A DNA stretch of 64,000 nt from Paralvinella palmiformis (taxonomy: Eukaryota; Annelida; Polychaeta; Terebellida; Alvinellidae), in NCBI GenBank assembly GCA_025642065.1, contig JAODUP010000963.1, positions 1 to 64,000 on the forward strand, given 5' to 3'. The position numbers and the translations under genes were made by a program. Positions 1-10,550 of the stretch are shown here, piece after piece (position 1 is the first letter of the stretch; the number at the start of each line of letters is the position of its first letter). The notes below the pieces were generated by a model. It did no database searches. It had not been told where the DNA came from and saw nothing but the letters and a program-made list of their open reading frames with translations.

Positions 1-190
1 TTCCCTAAAAGCTCGTAGAGATGTGATATAGCGTTGTGCTCGAAGATATAAGGATTGGACTGTGCAACAGTGGGACAAAGTTCTATGGTTTGATGAGAGT
101 GTCTTATAGCTTTTGTGGGGGAAAGTAGGCTTATTGTGTGAAGTAGGGTGATGAGAAGTACAGCCCAGAATAAAGCAAAGAAAGGGTTCT
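1..190 (+). pseudogene. Tc1/mariner-type transposase remnant, cut by the window edge
   Basis: Reading from base 2 the plus strand gives a stop-interrupted peptide containing RRYKDWTVQQWDKVLWFDES, then a decayed stretch. The W-x-x-V-L-W-x-D-E-S pattern is the segment around the first catalytic aspartate of Tc1-like transposases. In-frame stops lie both before and after it, so the copy is dead. It is followed at once by an (AT)n tract at 221-250. The identification rests on the motif only; the rest of the element would lie to the left of the window. Confidence 0.6.
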
Positions 191-218
191 CTGGTGGGAT
201 GTTTGGTTGAGGAGTCGC

Positions 219-252
<34 letters not shown>

Positions 253-818
253 TGTGTGCGTGTGTTGGGTTTGATGAGGTTGTAACAGAGTTTATATTTA
301 TAAACACACACATATAATGATGTTCCTTCAGCATTTACTCACAGATTCTGTTTGTCTATTTATTATCTATTTTTTCCTGATAATATCAAAATAATGACAA
401 AGTTAATTTTATTGATGTTCCATCTGTTGTAGTGTTTTTTAATAAATGTATCTGTTTTATAAATTATGTTCTTGTTACATCAATATCATTATCAGTCTTT
501 TGACTTTCATTATATTTTCAAAGAAATACATTCATTTTATGTCATTTAACATAAATGTCAATGTTTATCATTAGGTACCTTTTGGACAATATGACTATTG
601 TTACAGTTTCTTGTTGTAAGGATGTTTTTTATGGTTTCCGATAATAAAATCAATCTATTTACAAGACAGTGACTCCAAATACAATGTTACCCTTTTCTTT
701 TTTTAATATAATTAGTTGATATTATATGATAAAAAACCTCTAAATATTTTATTATGTGAACTATGAATGTAAAGTTATTTGGATGATGAAAGTCATGTTG
801 TGAAGAGTGAATCGTGGC

Positions 819-852
<34 letters not shown>

Positions 853-914
853 CCATTCAGGCACCCAGTTACAACATCTCATCGCAGTATCGGAAAATCG
901 CGCTACGTTCAAAT

Positions 915-944
915 CACTGACCTATATACATATATAGGTCAGTG
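915..944. repeat. Near-perfect 14-bp inverted repeat (GACCTA hairpin)
   Basis: CACTGACCTATATA at 915-928 is followed by CA and then its exact reverse complement at 931-944. A related hairpin with the same GACCTA core lies at 1450-1490. The right arm here and the left arm there are also inverted relative to each other, so the 931-1462 block may be a small foldback or MITE-like element. Confidence 0.6.
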
Positions 945-1144
945 GTTCAAATGAGCTTAGGATGGCGTGACGTCAGAACCCGGGGATTGTGGGGTAGATA
1001 TAGCTAGGCCGCTTGATAGCTGTAGCCAGAGTTGTGGCTTGGCTTTGAACAAATGTATAGTGCGAACTTCCACCAGATACCCCCATAACAGATATACACA
1101 CAATAACGGCTTAAAATAGTAAATTATATATGATGGAAAATACA

Positions 1145-1296
1145 ACATTGATCCAACATCGCAATACCGATCTAAATCCAACACGATATAATCCAGCCCA
1201 GCTACATTGGATATGCATTGGGTTCACGTTGTGCGACGTCGCGATCTAAAATCGACCTATTCCCAACATTGATCCAACATCAGGTGCCTGCTGGGA
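1145..1296. repeat. Dispersed repeat with repeated ACATTGATCCAACATC
   Basis: The phrase ACATTGATCCAACATC occurs at about 1145 and again at about 1266, and related ATTGG/CAAC words lie between them. The block ends in CAGGTGCCTGCTGGG, which read on the minus strand begins CCCAGCAGGCACCTG. From memory, blocks opening this way are common dispersed repeats in marine animals, but I cannot assign a superfamily. No coding potential is visible. Confidence 0.35.
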
Positions 1297-1449
1297 TCCC
1301 CTAATCTAATTTGTTTTGAAATCGGGGATATAATTGTTAAATGACGTTACGTCAAAAACGGGTCAGAAACGAAGCGCAAACGATTTTTTGACAAAATGGT
1401 CCGCGATAGGGGGTCTGTTTACCCTCTTTGCGCACGGCCTTGGCAATAT

Positions 1450-1490
1450 CCATTGACCTAAATATAAAATATTTTCTTTTAGGTCAATGG
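1450..1490. repeat. 13-bp inverted repeat around a 15-bp AT-rich loop
   Basis: CCATTGACCTAAA at 1450-1462 is matched by its exact reverse complement TTTAGGTCAATGG at 1478-1490. The flanks GGCAATATC and GGCAATATCT are also repeated directly on either side. A single arm, TTTAGGTCAATG, recurs near 5690. It looks like the end of a small foldback element. Confidence 0.55.
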
Positions 1491-1499
1491 CAATATCTA

Positions 1500-2890
1500 T
1501 TAACAAACGAAGCTAGCCATGTTGTTGCCAATATTCTACTCTTTCTAAATAAGCTGGTCTCCCTATGAAAATACGAAACTAACCTAGTCTGCGATCACTT
1601 TTAAATCTAAACCACAATAATACATCTATTAATAATTGAGCTAGAAAAGGGAAACCACAACTGTGATAAAGCTGAGAATGTTTTCTATTTAATGATATAA
1701 TTTTAGTTTTTGATGCGAAACTATCCGTGCTGCGCAATGGGAAAAACCCAGAGGTGCTCCAGTGCCAAATCTCGTAAATTCCCGGAGCGTCAAATCTATG
1801 CCTAATTTAGCTCATCCATCCTATTTTATGTATCATATATGCATAATAATATACATAAATATTATATTTGACTATATTTCGTGCACATTGTGAATATTTA
1901 AGATGTAATAGAGAATTAAATATTTGTTTTAAAAAAGTTGCTTGATTTAAGTTTGCCGGCCTAAGATAAACACCGAAAGGCAATTTTGGGGGGATAAAGT
2001 TGCATTGTGTTCGTGATTATTTGCATTTCAATTTGTTAGATGTACATAAAACAATTGATGCGTGATTTAATGAGACCATGGATTATGTCCAACATTAAAA
2101 TTGTATCAATTAAATATCGTCTTTTCCATTGGATTTGTCTGTCTCACTTGAAAAATAGTTCATCACATTGGTCACCGTAATATTGATTTACATGCATATA
2201 ATATGTATATATATAACTACATTCTAATCATAAAACATATTGTATTGTGGTTAATTTCTTTATAAAAATATAACAGCGCAATACCTAAACTTCTTTTTCA
2301 CTGTATATCGACTTTAATTGTTTTTTATGTCTGTAGATTAAAAATATATTCATTGGACCTTACGGTGGTCATTTTCTACCCTATCGAGATATATATTTCC
2401 AAAATTATGTAAGGAAACCATGTCAAGTTATATATTTACTAATTATTCTATTCAAGACCTATCTAATGAAACAAAAATGGATGTTCTACGACTAATTTGA
2501 AAATTTCACCATTTCTCACTTTGGACCGCCCTGAAATAAACAGTGTCTAAATTTGGTGTTTGGACTAATTTTGCAGCCTTATTTCTGAAAAATATGATAA
2601 CTTAATACATATTTATTTATTTTAATGTGTTATACATAAATATTACATTACACAAATGATGGTCAGTGATACAATTATTTGGCGAGTTATGACGTTGATA
2701 AACCTTCACCTCTGGCAATGGTACATTTCTGGAATTAAACTTTTGTGACATGTCAAATAAGTGGCGATATTTGGGGCATATTTTAGCCAATTACTCAATA
2801 ATGATAATCATGCCAAAAACTAACTTCTGCGTACCGTATTGTCATGCCACTAGTAAGCGAAATAAACATTTAAGTTGGCATGTGTTGGCG
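1500..2890. other. Spacer with no recognisable gene
   Basis: This AT-rich stretch has no long open frame and no protein or RNA motif that I recognise on either strand. Stop codons are frequent in all frames. Confidence 0.5.
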
Positions 2891-2900
2891 GCGGGATGAA

Positions 2901-3097
2901 GTTGATAATGATGATTGGTGTTTTACGGCCACTTTTATGCATAAGGTAGGCTAAATGGGCCGAGCGACCTCCAAAGGTAATGAAACGAAGTCAAAGATGA
3001 AACAACCTTCAGATATGCCCACGCCGAGATTTGAACACGGGTGGTAGTGATCTGTGGTCCAACACGCTACCGCTAGACCACGGAGGCGCCCCTGGCC
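2901..3097 (-). mobile_element. SINE family A, full-length copy with target-site duplication
   Basis: On the minus strand the element starts with a tRNA-like head (CTCCGTGGTCTAGCGGTAGC as A-box region, GTTCAAATC as B box). It continues through a conserved body (GGCCCATTTAGCCTACCTT) and ends in an ATC-rich tail. The 10-bp direct repeat GCGGGATGAA at 2891-2900 and 3098-3107 flanks it as a target-site duplication. At least six more copies are in the window. Family membership is certain from mutual similarity; the tRNA of origin is not determined. Confidence 0.85.
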
Positions 3098-3525
3098 GCG
3101 GGATGAAACGCTGAGAAAGCGTTGGGTAGTTTAAACTAGAAATGACAATCTGCGAGTCAATTTTTTATAATTACAGTGTCAGTGTAAGAATTGACTGAAA
3201 CAGTGAAAGGCGCAAATAAAGTGTAATTTACCAATATTATTATCCATCAGATCATAGATCTTAATATAATAGAAAATGGTTAAAATACAATTATTACTAA
3301 ATGAAAAACAGCTATAGATAGAAGAGCCGCTATTATTGAAGGTATTAGGATTATTATCATAATATATATTATATGTACTAATATAAATCCTTTATTCCAA
3401 TTATAGCTGCATTATATGTGTACTAATATATATAATTTGTTTTCTATTTAGGTAGAAGTCGTTTGGTCATAATTCTGTAAGAATTATAAACATCACGAAA
3501 GCCTGAGCCCACACCTTTATTATAC

Positions 3526-3528
<3 letters not shown>

Positions 3529-3599
<71 letters not shown>

Positions 3600-3622
3600 A
3601 TATATATATATATATATATATA
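3529..3622. repeat. Compound (AC)n-(AT)n microsatellite
   Basis: About 34 AC units run directly into about 12 AT units. Open frames across it encode only VCVC and IYIY repeats and are not genes. Confidence 0.95.
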
Positions 3623-4158
3623 TCTTATGTCTCCTAGAACACAATGGCTAAGATTTCAGTAGTGTTTAGTTACCACATAGCACATCACGTGATTGATCTC
3701 ATCTGAAGGTTATTATCTTCATTTGCTTCCTGTACCCTTTATCCTCTCTTTTTCATTTAAATAAGCGAAATGATGTATCCTCCACATCCATCTTATTTGA
3801 AGCCATTATAATGGATTAAACCGAATATTGGCTAAATCTTTGAATGGTTACGACGTCGTTGGCTAGCACCACATCAAAGGTTAACCCGTTCGAGCTCTCC
3901 TTTTGGCGGAAGTAATTTCCATCTCTTCCCTTTTACGACTCCGTTAGTCTAGTTGACCCAGTTACGTGACGATATTACACTTAGAGATGAAGCTTAACAT
4001 CCCTTATTGTTATAAAGCTAACAATGATATGTGCATTTCACATCCTTTCCAGATTTAGTACATCGTTCCGGGGCGCGCTGGGGTTTACACTTGTGTCGTG
4101 TACATTTAGTATTATTGTGTGTGTATTTTAATATTGTGATAAAAGGTATTTGGACTGA

Positions 4159-4159
<1 letters not shown>

Positions 4160-4200
<41 letters not shown>
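4160..4200. repeat. (AT)n microsatellite
   Basis: Uninterrupted AT dinucleotides just upstream of a SINE insertion. Confidence 0.95.
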
Positions 4201-4204
<4 letters not shown>

Positions 4205-4221
4205 TTTCTTTGTGTGTTTTA

Positions 4222-4412
4222 GGCGCCTCCGTGGTCTGACGGTAGCATGTTGGATCATAAATCAGTATTACCCGTGTTCGAATATCGGCATGAGCATATC
4301 TGAAGGGTGTTTCATCTTTTACTTCGATTCATTATGTTTGGAGGTCACTCGGTCCATTTAGCCTACCTTGTGCACAAAAGTGGCCGTATAACATCAATCA
4401 TCATCATCATCT
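4222..4412 (+). mobile_element. SINE family A, full-length copy, plus orientation
   Basis: The tRNA-like head GGCGCCTCCGTGGTCTGACG with B box GTGTTCGAAT is followed by the family body (CCATTTAGCCTACCTTGTGC) and an ATCATC tail. A 13-bp target-site duplication TTTGTGTGTTTTA lies at 4209-4221 and 4413-4425. This is the only family A copy here that points along the plus strand. Confidence 0.88.
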
Positions 4413-4450
4413 TTTGTGTGTTTTAAGTAGTGTTTTTCTCTCTTTGGATC

Positions 4451-4783
4451 ATGGATCATTTTTCGAACACAATAAAAGTCACAGACATCTATCTCTCTCT
4501 GAAACAAAAGGAGACACTAATTCGTTTAAACACGAGATTTGGCATACAATTTATTGGCGACTTTCTAGAGAGAGGTCGGCGATTGCAAGACTCTGGTTAC
4601 CCCGTTCTTATAACCGACAATCAATATTATATATCAAGGCGGTTATTGTTGCGATATCGAAAGAAGCAAATGTACCAGAAACTTTCCTTCGGCATAGACC
4701 ACTTTTTTCATCTCTGCGACAGGTCGTTGTCTGTACATCTAACAATCGGCAAGACGATGAGATCTGCCATTATGTTCCCGTAG
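4451..4783 (+). CDS. Unrecognised ORF of about 110 codons, possibly retroelement-derived
   Basis: An ATG-initiated frame begins MDHFSNTIKVTDIYLSLKQK and stays open for 110 codons. Residues are mixed and protein-like (basic, with RRLLLRYRKKQ near residue 70). An overlapping frame (4414-4812) continues after the first one stops, which suggests a frameshift. I do not recognise the family. It is followed by two A-rich runs (about 4800-4820) and then by an LTR-like promoter block, so it could be the last coding piece of a retroelement. Chance ORF is the alternative. Confidence 0.3.
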   Translation: MDHFSNTIKVTDIYLSLKQKETLIRLNTRFGIQFIGDFLERGRRLQDSGYPVLITDNQYYISRRLLLRYRKKQMYQKLSFGIDHFFHLCDRSLSVHLTIGKTMRSAIMFP

Positions 4784-5210
4784 ATTGTGTGATGAAGGCC
4801 AAAAAAAAATAACAAAAAAAACCATCGAGCATCTGTCAAATTAGACGGAGTCTGTTTGTCATCTGACGCTTGATGAAGATTAGGAAAGGATAGATTTTGT
4901 TGTTGAAGTATGGGGCAGAGACCCCTGGCGGTCGTTTTTGGGGCATGGCCACCTGGTGTTGATTTATGTTGTGTTGTCGTTGCCGGTGGTGTCTATACGG
5001 ATATTTCAGAAGAAGTGGGATGATGATGATAATGATGATGATGACGTCTGGTCGAAATGATGTTTTTATGATAATCTTAAAATAGAGATGCAGCGAGGTC
5101 GACGACAAATGACGCACGACGCATATCGTCGTCGTCACCACCGATATTTCTGCTATTGTCGCCCAAATTCTCGTGACCAGTGCGCAATCGAAGTAACCGG
5201 ATCCCGAAAA

Positions 5211-5478
5211 TGACGTCATTCTTCACTCCACGTGATAGACACGTGATTTTTGTCGCTAACCGCCGATAGACGCATCAATTGTGGGGAAGATTTCTAATAA
5301 GTATCATCGGATTAAATTAAAAGCTAATTAACTAGATCTGATCTGTTACAATCTCTATATAAGGACATCCAATTTTTTCAGTACGAACTTGTTTATCATC
5401 CACTTGTTGACTGATATTAATCCATATAAAGATGAACAACGTGTCTCTGTGTTTTACCATCACGAGCTAGAGAATAAA
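5211..5478 (+). promoter_or_regulatory. Promoter-like cluster: CRE, two E-boxes, TATA, initiator, then AATAAA (possible solo LTR)
   Basis: In order on the plus strand there is a palindromic CRE (TGACGTCA, 5211-5218), two CACGTG E-boxes (5229-5234 and 5240-5245), a TATA box (TATATAA, 5356-5362), an initiator-like TCAGTA with its A at 5380, and a poly(A) signal AATAAA at 5473-5478. A TATA box and start site followed within about 100 bp by AATAAA is the U3-R layout of an LTR and is unusual for a cellular promoter. No partner LTR is visible, so this is either a solo LTR or a coincidence of motifs. Confidence 0.4.
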
Positions 5479-5479
5479 A

Positions 5480-6020
5480 CCTGACAAGAGGGAAGGATTT
5501 TATCCTTCGGGGAATGATTGATGATAGGTTGTTTAAGTGAATTAAGACCTGAGTGTACGCTAAACGTATTTTTGACGACGGAACAACAGACTGTAGGTCA
5601 AATTAGATGACGGTTACTGAGTGATGTATTTTGTGTTACTTTATTAATAATGAAGATCGTACGTGTTTATCAGTCCGTCGTTTTATATTTAGGTCAATGC
5701 TCGCAATATTAACACGTATTAACCTTTGACACTGATTACATAACTTGCTGTAATATTCTGTGTATTAGTGCGCACTGTTAGTGATGCAATTTTTGTGCGT
5801 TGGCTAAAAACCTTTAAATCAACATTATTAGAAGTGAATTATCCGCTATAATTGGGACTGCAGTTCAATGAATGTACATGGAACCCCATGTTGAATTATA
5901 GTGAAGTCTGGAGAGCTGTTTAATATATGGATTAACTTATAGATATCAGTCATTCAATGGACACTTATTACTCATTGTCTCCATGGCAACCCTGACCTAC
6001 ACCAACAGTACTTTGAAGTC
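5480..6020. other. Spacer or LINE 5' leader without a recognised gene
   Basis: No convincing coding sequence is seen. It directly precedes the LINE and may include its 5' untranslated region. A poly-G run of about 12 lies just after it, at 6058-6070. Confidence 0.4.
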
Positions 6021-8496
6021 TGTGTGGAAATCAATGAAGCATTCACCACTTCCCAGTGGGGGGGGGGGGGTCGTGCAGAAACAAAGCGTGGGAGGTGTAT
6101 TGTTGTAATAACAACTCTTAGAAGTGGATCGTGTACATATCAACATAAACAAGCCAATGGACTGGGTGTAAACAAGAACAATTTAGTGAGGATTAAATGT
6201 AACTATGTTCATGTTCAACCTTTGAAGATGTCTCTGCAAATATGTTGCCTTAACCCAAGATCAATCAAGAACAAGACTTGGTCTCTGAGTGACTATATTG
6301 TTACACAGGACTATGATATTGTTGCTCTCATAGAGACATGGCTGGGGACATCTGTGGACAAGAAATGCATTGCCGAATTGGTCCCTTCTGGATATAACAT
6401 GAAACATGTACCCCGACCCAGTAGTAGAAAGGGAGGTGGTGTGGCTTTACTAGTCTACTATATCATTCCGCCTTCTCGGCTCCAGTACTACTGGCAACTA
6501 CACAAACTTTGAACACATGGACTGTGTTTTGATATGGGAGAGATGACGGTGCGTCTGGCTGTCGTATATCGACTCCCACCGTCAACAGATAATTGCTCGA
6601 CCATCCCTGACTTCTTGGACCAGTGGTCTACATTTCCCGCTGGATACACCACTCACAACAATGAGATGGTTTGGTGACTGCTTTTATAAATGGACTAACA
6701 TCACTTATTGATAAGCAAGCATGCACCTCTTCGTACTAGAACTATTACAGAGCGTCCTGATTGTCTATGGTACACCGATACATTACAAGAAGCTAAACAT
6801 CTCCGACGGAAACTGGAACGACGATGGAAAAAGAATCGCTTGACTGTTAACCACCAAATATATAGAGATCAATGTATTGTGGTGAATAAACTCTTAAAAC
6901 AAACCAGGATAGCTTACTATTCTGAAAAGATCACTGCCTGCGCCCATGACAAGAAGGGCATATACAAAGTGACCAAACACCTGCTTGGCGACAGCGGATC
7001 AACATCTCTTCCCCAGACAGGGTCTCCCAGTGAACTAACCGAGATGTTCAGCTCTAATAATAATAATAATAATAATGTATATTTAATTCTTTATTAATAA
7101 GATACAAAACATCCGACGTGACCTCCAGACAGATCAGACGCACGGTATTGACCAGGACATCGATACATCATCTGTAAATACACCACTGGAGAGGCTTACT
7201 CACGCCTCAGAAGATGAAGTGAAGACTCTCATCGTGAAGTCACCTAGTAAATCCTGTAGTCTTGATCCGATGCCCACATGGCTTCTAAAGCTGTGTGTTA
7301 GTGAATTACTCCCTATCATCGCCGCAATTGTCAATGTCTCCATGGATAGTTGTCGTGTGCCTCCTGCATTTAAGTGCGCCCAGATACGACCACTACTTAA
7401 GAAACCAACACTCGATCCAGACATTCTAAAAAACTACATGGATAACATCATACCTTACCGACCGCTTCCAGGTAGTGGTCATAGATAGCGAGCATTCTAA
7501 GCCAGTACTCCTGAAATATGGTGTACCACAAGGCTCGGTACTCGGCCCGAAGAAATACACCAAGTACGCTAAGCCTCTAGGAGACATTATCCGTCGGCAT
7601 GGACTTTCTTACCATTTCTATGCAGATGACACACAGCTATACATCTCATTCAAGCCGAAGGAAGACGCTGTGAAAGCACAATCCCTCTCACTCAATGAGA
7701 ACTGTCTTACTGACATTGAGGGATGGATGCCTACAAACATGCTGAAACTGAACAGTGACAAGACGGAAGTTATGCTGTTCACATCTAAGCATAATGCCTC
7801 CCATATGAAAAACGTTACTGTTTGTTTTGGTGACATTAATATAACACCAGTGAATACTGTGAGGAACTTAGGTGTTTTCTTTGACTCTATCTTTGCACTA
7901 AATATGGAGCAACAGTTGAATACTATATGTAGGGCTGGCTATCACCAACTCCACAGCATTGGGCATATTAGGCGTTACTTAATAAGTGATGCAAGTAAGT
8001 CACTGGTTAATGGGCTTATAACATCACGTTTGGACTACTGTAACGCTTTGCTCAATGGACTGCCGCAGACCTCCATTAATAAGTTGCAACGTATACAGAA
8101 CACGGCGGCACGGATTGTAACTCGAACATCACGCCGGAGTCACATTACACCAATATTGAAGGATCTGCATTGGTTGCCTGTTAAGTATCGAGTGAAATTT
8201 AAAATCCTGATGCACACGTATTAAGCCCTACATGAACAGACTCCAAGATACATATCTGACATGTTGACAGTTTATCAACCAAGAAGAACTCTACGTTTGA
8301 TGGGTTCAGTGATATTGGTGGTTCCAATGGTTAGAATAGCTATGGCGAAAGAAAATTTCAGTGTTCAGCAGCCAAGCTATGGAATGTACTCCCAGCTCAC
8401 ATTCGTGAATCTAAAACACTGAACATTTTTAAGATGTTGCTGAAAACGCATTTGTTCTCTAGCCAGTTTGATGTTTAATTTCTTTTTCTTAGTCAG

Positions 8497-8537
<41 letters not shown>

Positions 8538-8670
8538 AATTTAGCTTTATACATATATTGTTATGAAATAATCGTATTATATTTGTTATATCTTATATGT
8601 TGTTTTTTCATAAGTTTATGTACAGCGCTTTAAGTATGAAAAGAGCGCTTTATAAGTTTGGTATAATAAT
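6020..8670 (+). mobile_element. Defective CR1/L2-type non-LTR retrotransposon (endonuclease plus reverse transcriptase remnants)
   Basis: An endonuclease-like start near 6227 (MSLQICCLNPRSIKNK, then DYDIVALIETWL) breaks up after 6512. A linker segment follows (6708-7060). Reverse-transcriptase pieces come next: a palm entry with KSCSLDPMPTWLLKL (7219-7430), then GVPQGSVLGP and the catalytic box YHFYADDTQLY (7475-8224), and the C-terminal signature INKLQRIQNTAARIVT. Between ILKNY and GVPQGS much of the RT is missing, an (AAT)n run interrupts the linker, and stops and frameshifts occur, so the copy is dead. The 3' end has paired AGCGCTTTAAG/AGAGCGCTTTATAA words and ends in TAATAATAA. An (AT)n tract sits at 8499-8534 inside the tail. 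Confidence 0.85.
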
Positions 8671-10040
8671 AACTTACTAACGGAGATTAACCTTGATCGA
8701 CCTTTCTGATCTATTAGTAGATTTGTCCATGATCTTTTAGAAGGAGTGGCAGTAAAAGTGACATCTCGCTTTCCGATTCCTCCAGTTAGTCCAGTATACC
8801 ATCTTTATTTTTTTAATCATATTCGACCTTGTGTTCAACGTTCATTTATCATATGCTTCTATAATATTTCGATTGATGGTCATTCTGACATATTTGTCAG
8901 TAGTAGTAAGTAATAATTTTATTCACAATGTCCAATTATGATAATAATAATGATATTTAAAAGTAAATATATATTAATATAACATACATATAATGTGGAA
9001 ATTGTGGGACCAGTATAGCAATGTGATATCTCCCTACTAGCCCCTACAATTGATATTATTATCAGAATACGAGAAATATGAAATACATTAATTTGGCAAT
9101 GAGGAACAATGGATTCGTGTTATCCTAATTAATAGCTAACACATATAATTGTATCAGAGAATCATAGATGGTATGCATTCTTTCAAATCAAACCAGGACA
9201 ATTTGTCAATAGGCAAGGTCTTGCAAGTCTGTTTTTTGCCCTGTGCGGATAGAACGTAGTCGCTGGCGTAGAGAAGGTTCTTCGCATAGTCTTTGAAAAT
9301 TTGATTCTGGATTTCAAGTGTTTCAAACCAAATAAACACAGATCATATGAATAGCGGATGGTGCTATCAGCATTTACCTTAGATGGCGAAGCGAACAGTT
9401 AAAATTGGAGGCAGACTGTAGGCGAAATAGAATTGATACAAGAAATCTAACTCCGTTTGAAAATGGGAAGCGTTATGGCATAGTGACCATTCGGTCACTA
9501 TATTGTCATAGATAATATTATATAATATAATACCTTCTAATAATGTTGACGAATTATCAGACCATAAATCCTAGACAAGACAGCATGGTCCTAGCCGCTA
9601 ACTGTATCAAACGGTTTGGTCAGGTCTATAAATAAGAGGTGGATGCTTCAGTTATACTCTACAGTCGAAATAGAGGTTGTGTCTAGAGAGTACCGAGATT
9701 AGTCAATCTGAGGTATGATCATCATCAGCTGACAGAAGCTATAATTCAAACAATACACGTTAATTCATGCTTCATTCAAAACTGTTTGTCGTTGAGCGGT
9801 GATAGGAATGGATCAATACGCAGGCTCCGTTCAAACTTAGAATATCTTCGTCTTGAGTTCGTCAGTATAAGTTTGCAGATTTAGCTTTGCACCATTGGTT
9901 CTTAATCCTCCGGATTTTAGTCTCTCTGTGAAGGTGGCCACGGAGATAGTTTAAACAATCCTGATTGAAAGACGATTGCTTGTCAATAAAGCAGCTCATG
10001 AAAACTTCTCGCTTCAGTCTCTGGCAGCTGTCAAATTCGG
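8671..10040. other. Spacer with no recognisable gene
   Basis: Short open frames only, the longest being 61 codons at 9154-9339 on the minus strand with no recognisable motif. No RNA gene was seen. Confidence 0.5.
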
Positions 10041-10042
10041 TA

Positions 10043-10136
10043 GCCGGACATAAACCCCCGCGGACAAAACCCCCTGAATATAGGAATTAATAAATAATAA
10101 TAAACACACATGGTTGTTATATATCATTATTTTATT

Positions 10137-10178
<42 letters not shown>

Positions 10179-10550
10179 CAGGAATAATGAATAATAATAA
10201 ACACACATGGTTCTTAAATACCATTATTTTATTGTTAATATTATATTTATATATGTCATTTACATCAACAAGTTTACTTCCATCTTATGGTATATCCGAG
10301 ACCTTTGAGTGTGGAATTGGTATATTTTTATAAGCCAGTAGCGATGGACTCGTGAGTATTGAAAACCAGTAAATCAACTAGTGAAGGAGGAGTGACTAGA
10401 GGCAGTGACTAAAGGAGCGAATGACTCAAAGGAGTGAGTGACTCAATGAAGCTTGATATATGTAACTTGAGCAGTATTTTGAAGAAAAAAAACTATATAC
10501 TAAATTCACATATAAACCATCTTTTTCAAAATCGCAGGGGGTTTTGTCGG
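10043..10550. mobile_element. Foldback/MITE-like element with CGGACAAAACCCCCTG termini
   Basis: The left end has GGACATAAACCCCCG followed by CGGACAAAACCCCCTG (10061-10076). The right end near 10534-10549 carries the inverted counterpart CAGGGGGTTTTGTCGG. Between them are an (AT)n tract at 10140-10176 and two direct copies of a segment of about 50 bp starting AATAATAAACACACATGG (about 10090 and 10190), one on each side of the AT tract. No transposase is visible, so it would be non-autonomous. I remember GGACAAAACCCCC ends from other invertebrate repeats but cannot name the superfamily. Confidence 0.5.

Noticed and set aside
131..334. Open frames encoding IYIYIY or VCVCVC runs (also at 3444, 4031, 13961, 17277, 28283, 43233)
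   Set aside because: They are translations of AT or AC microsatellites with no flanking coding sequence.
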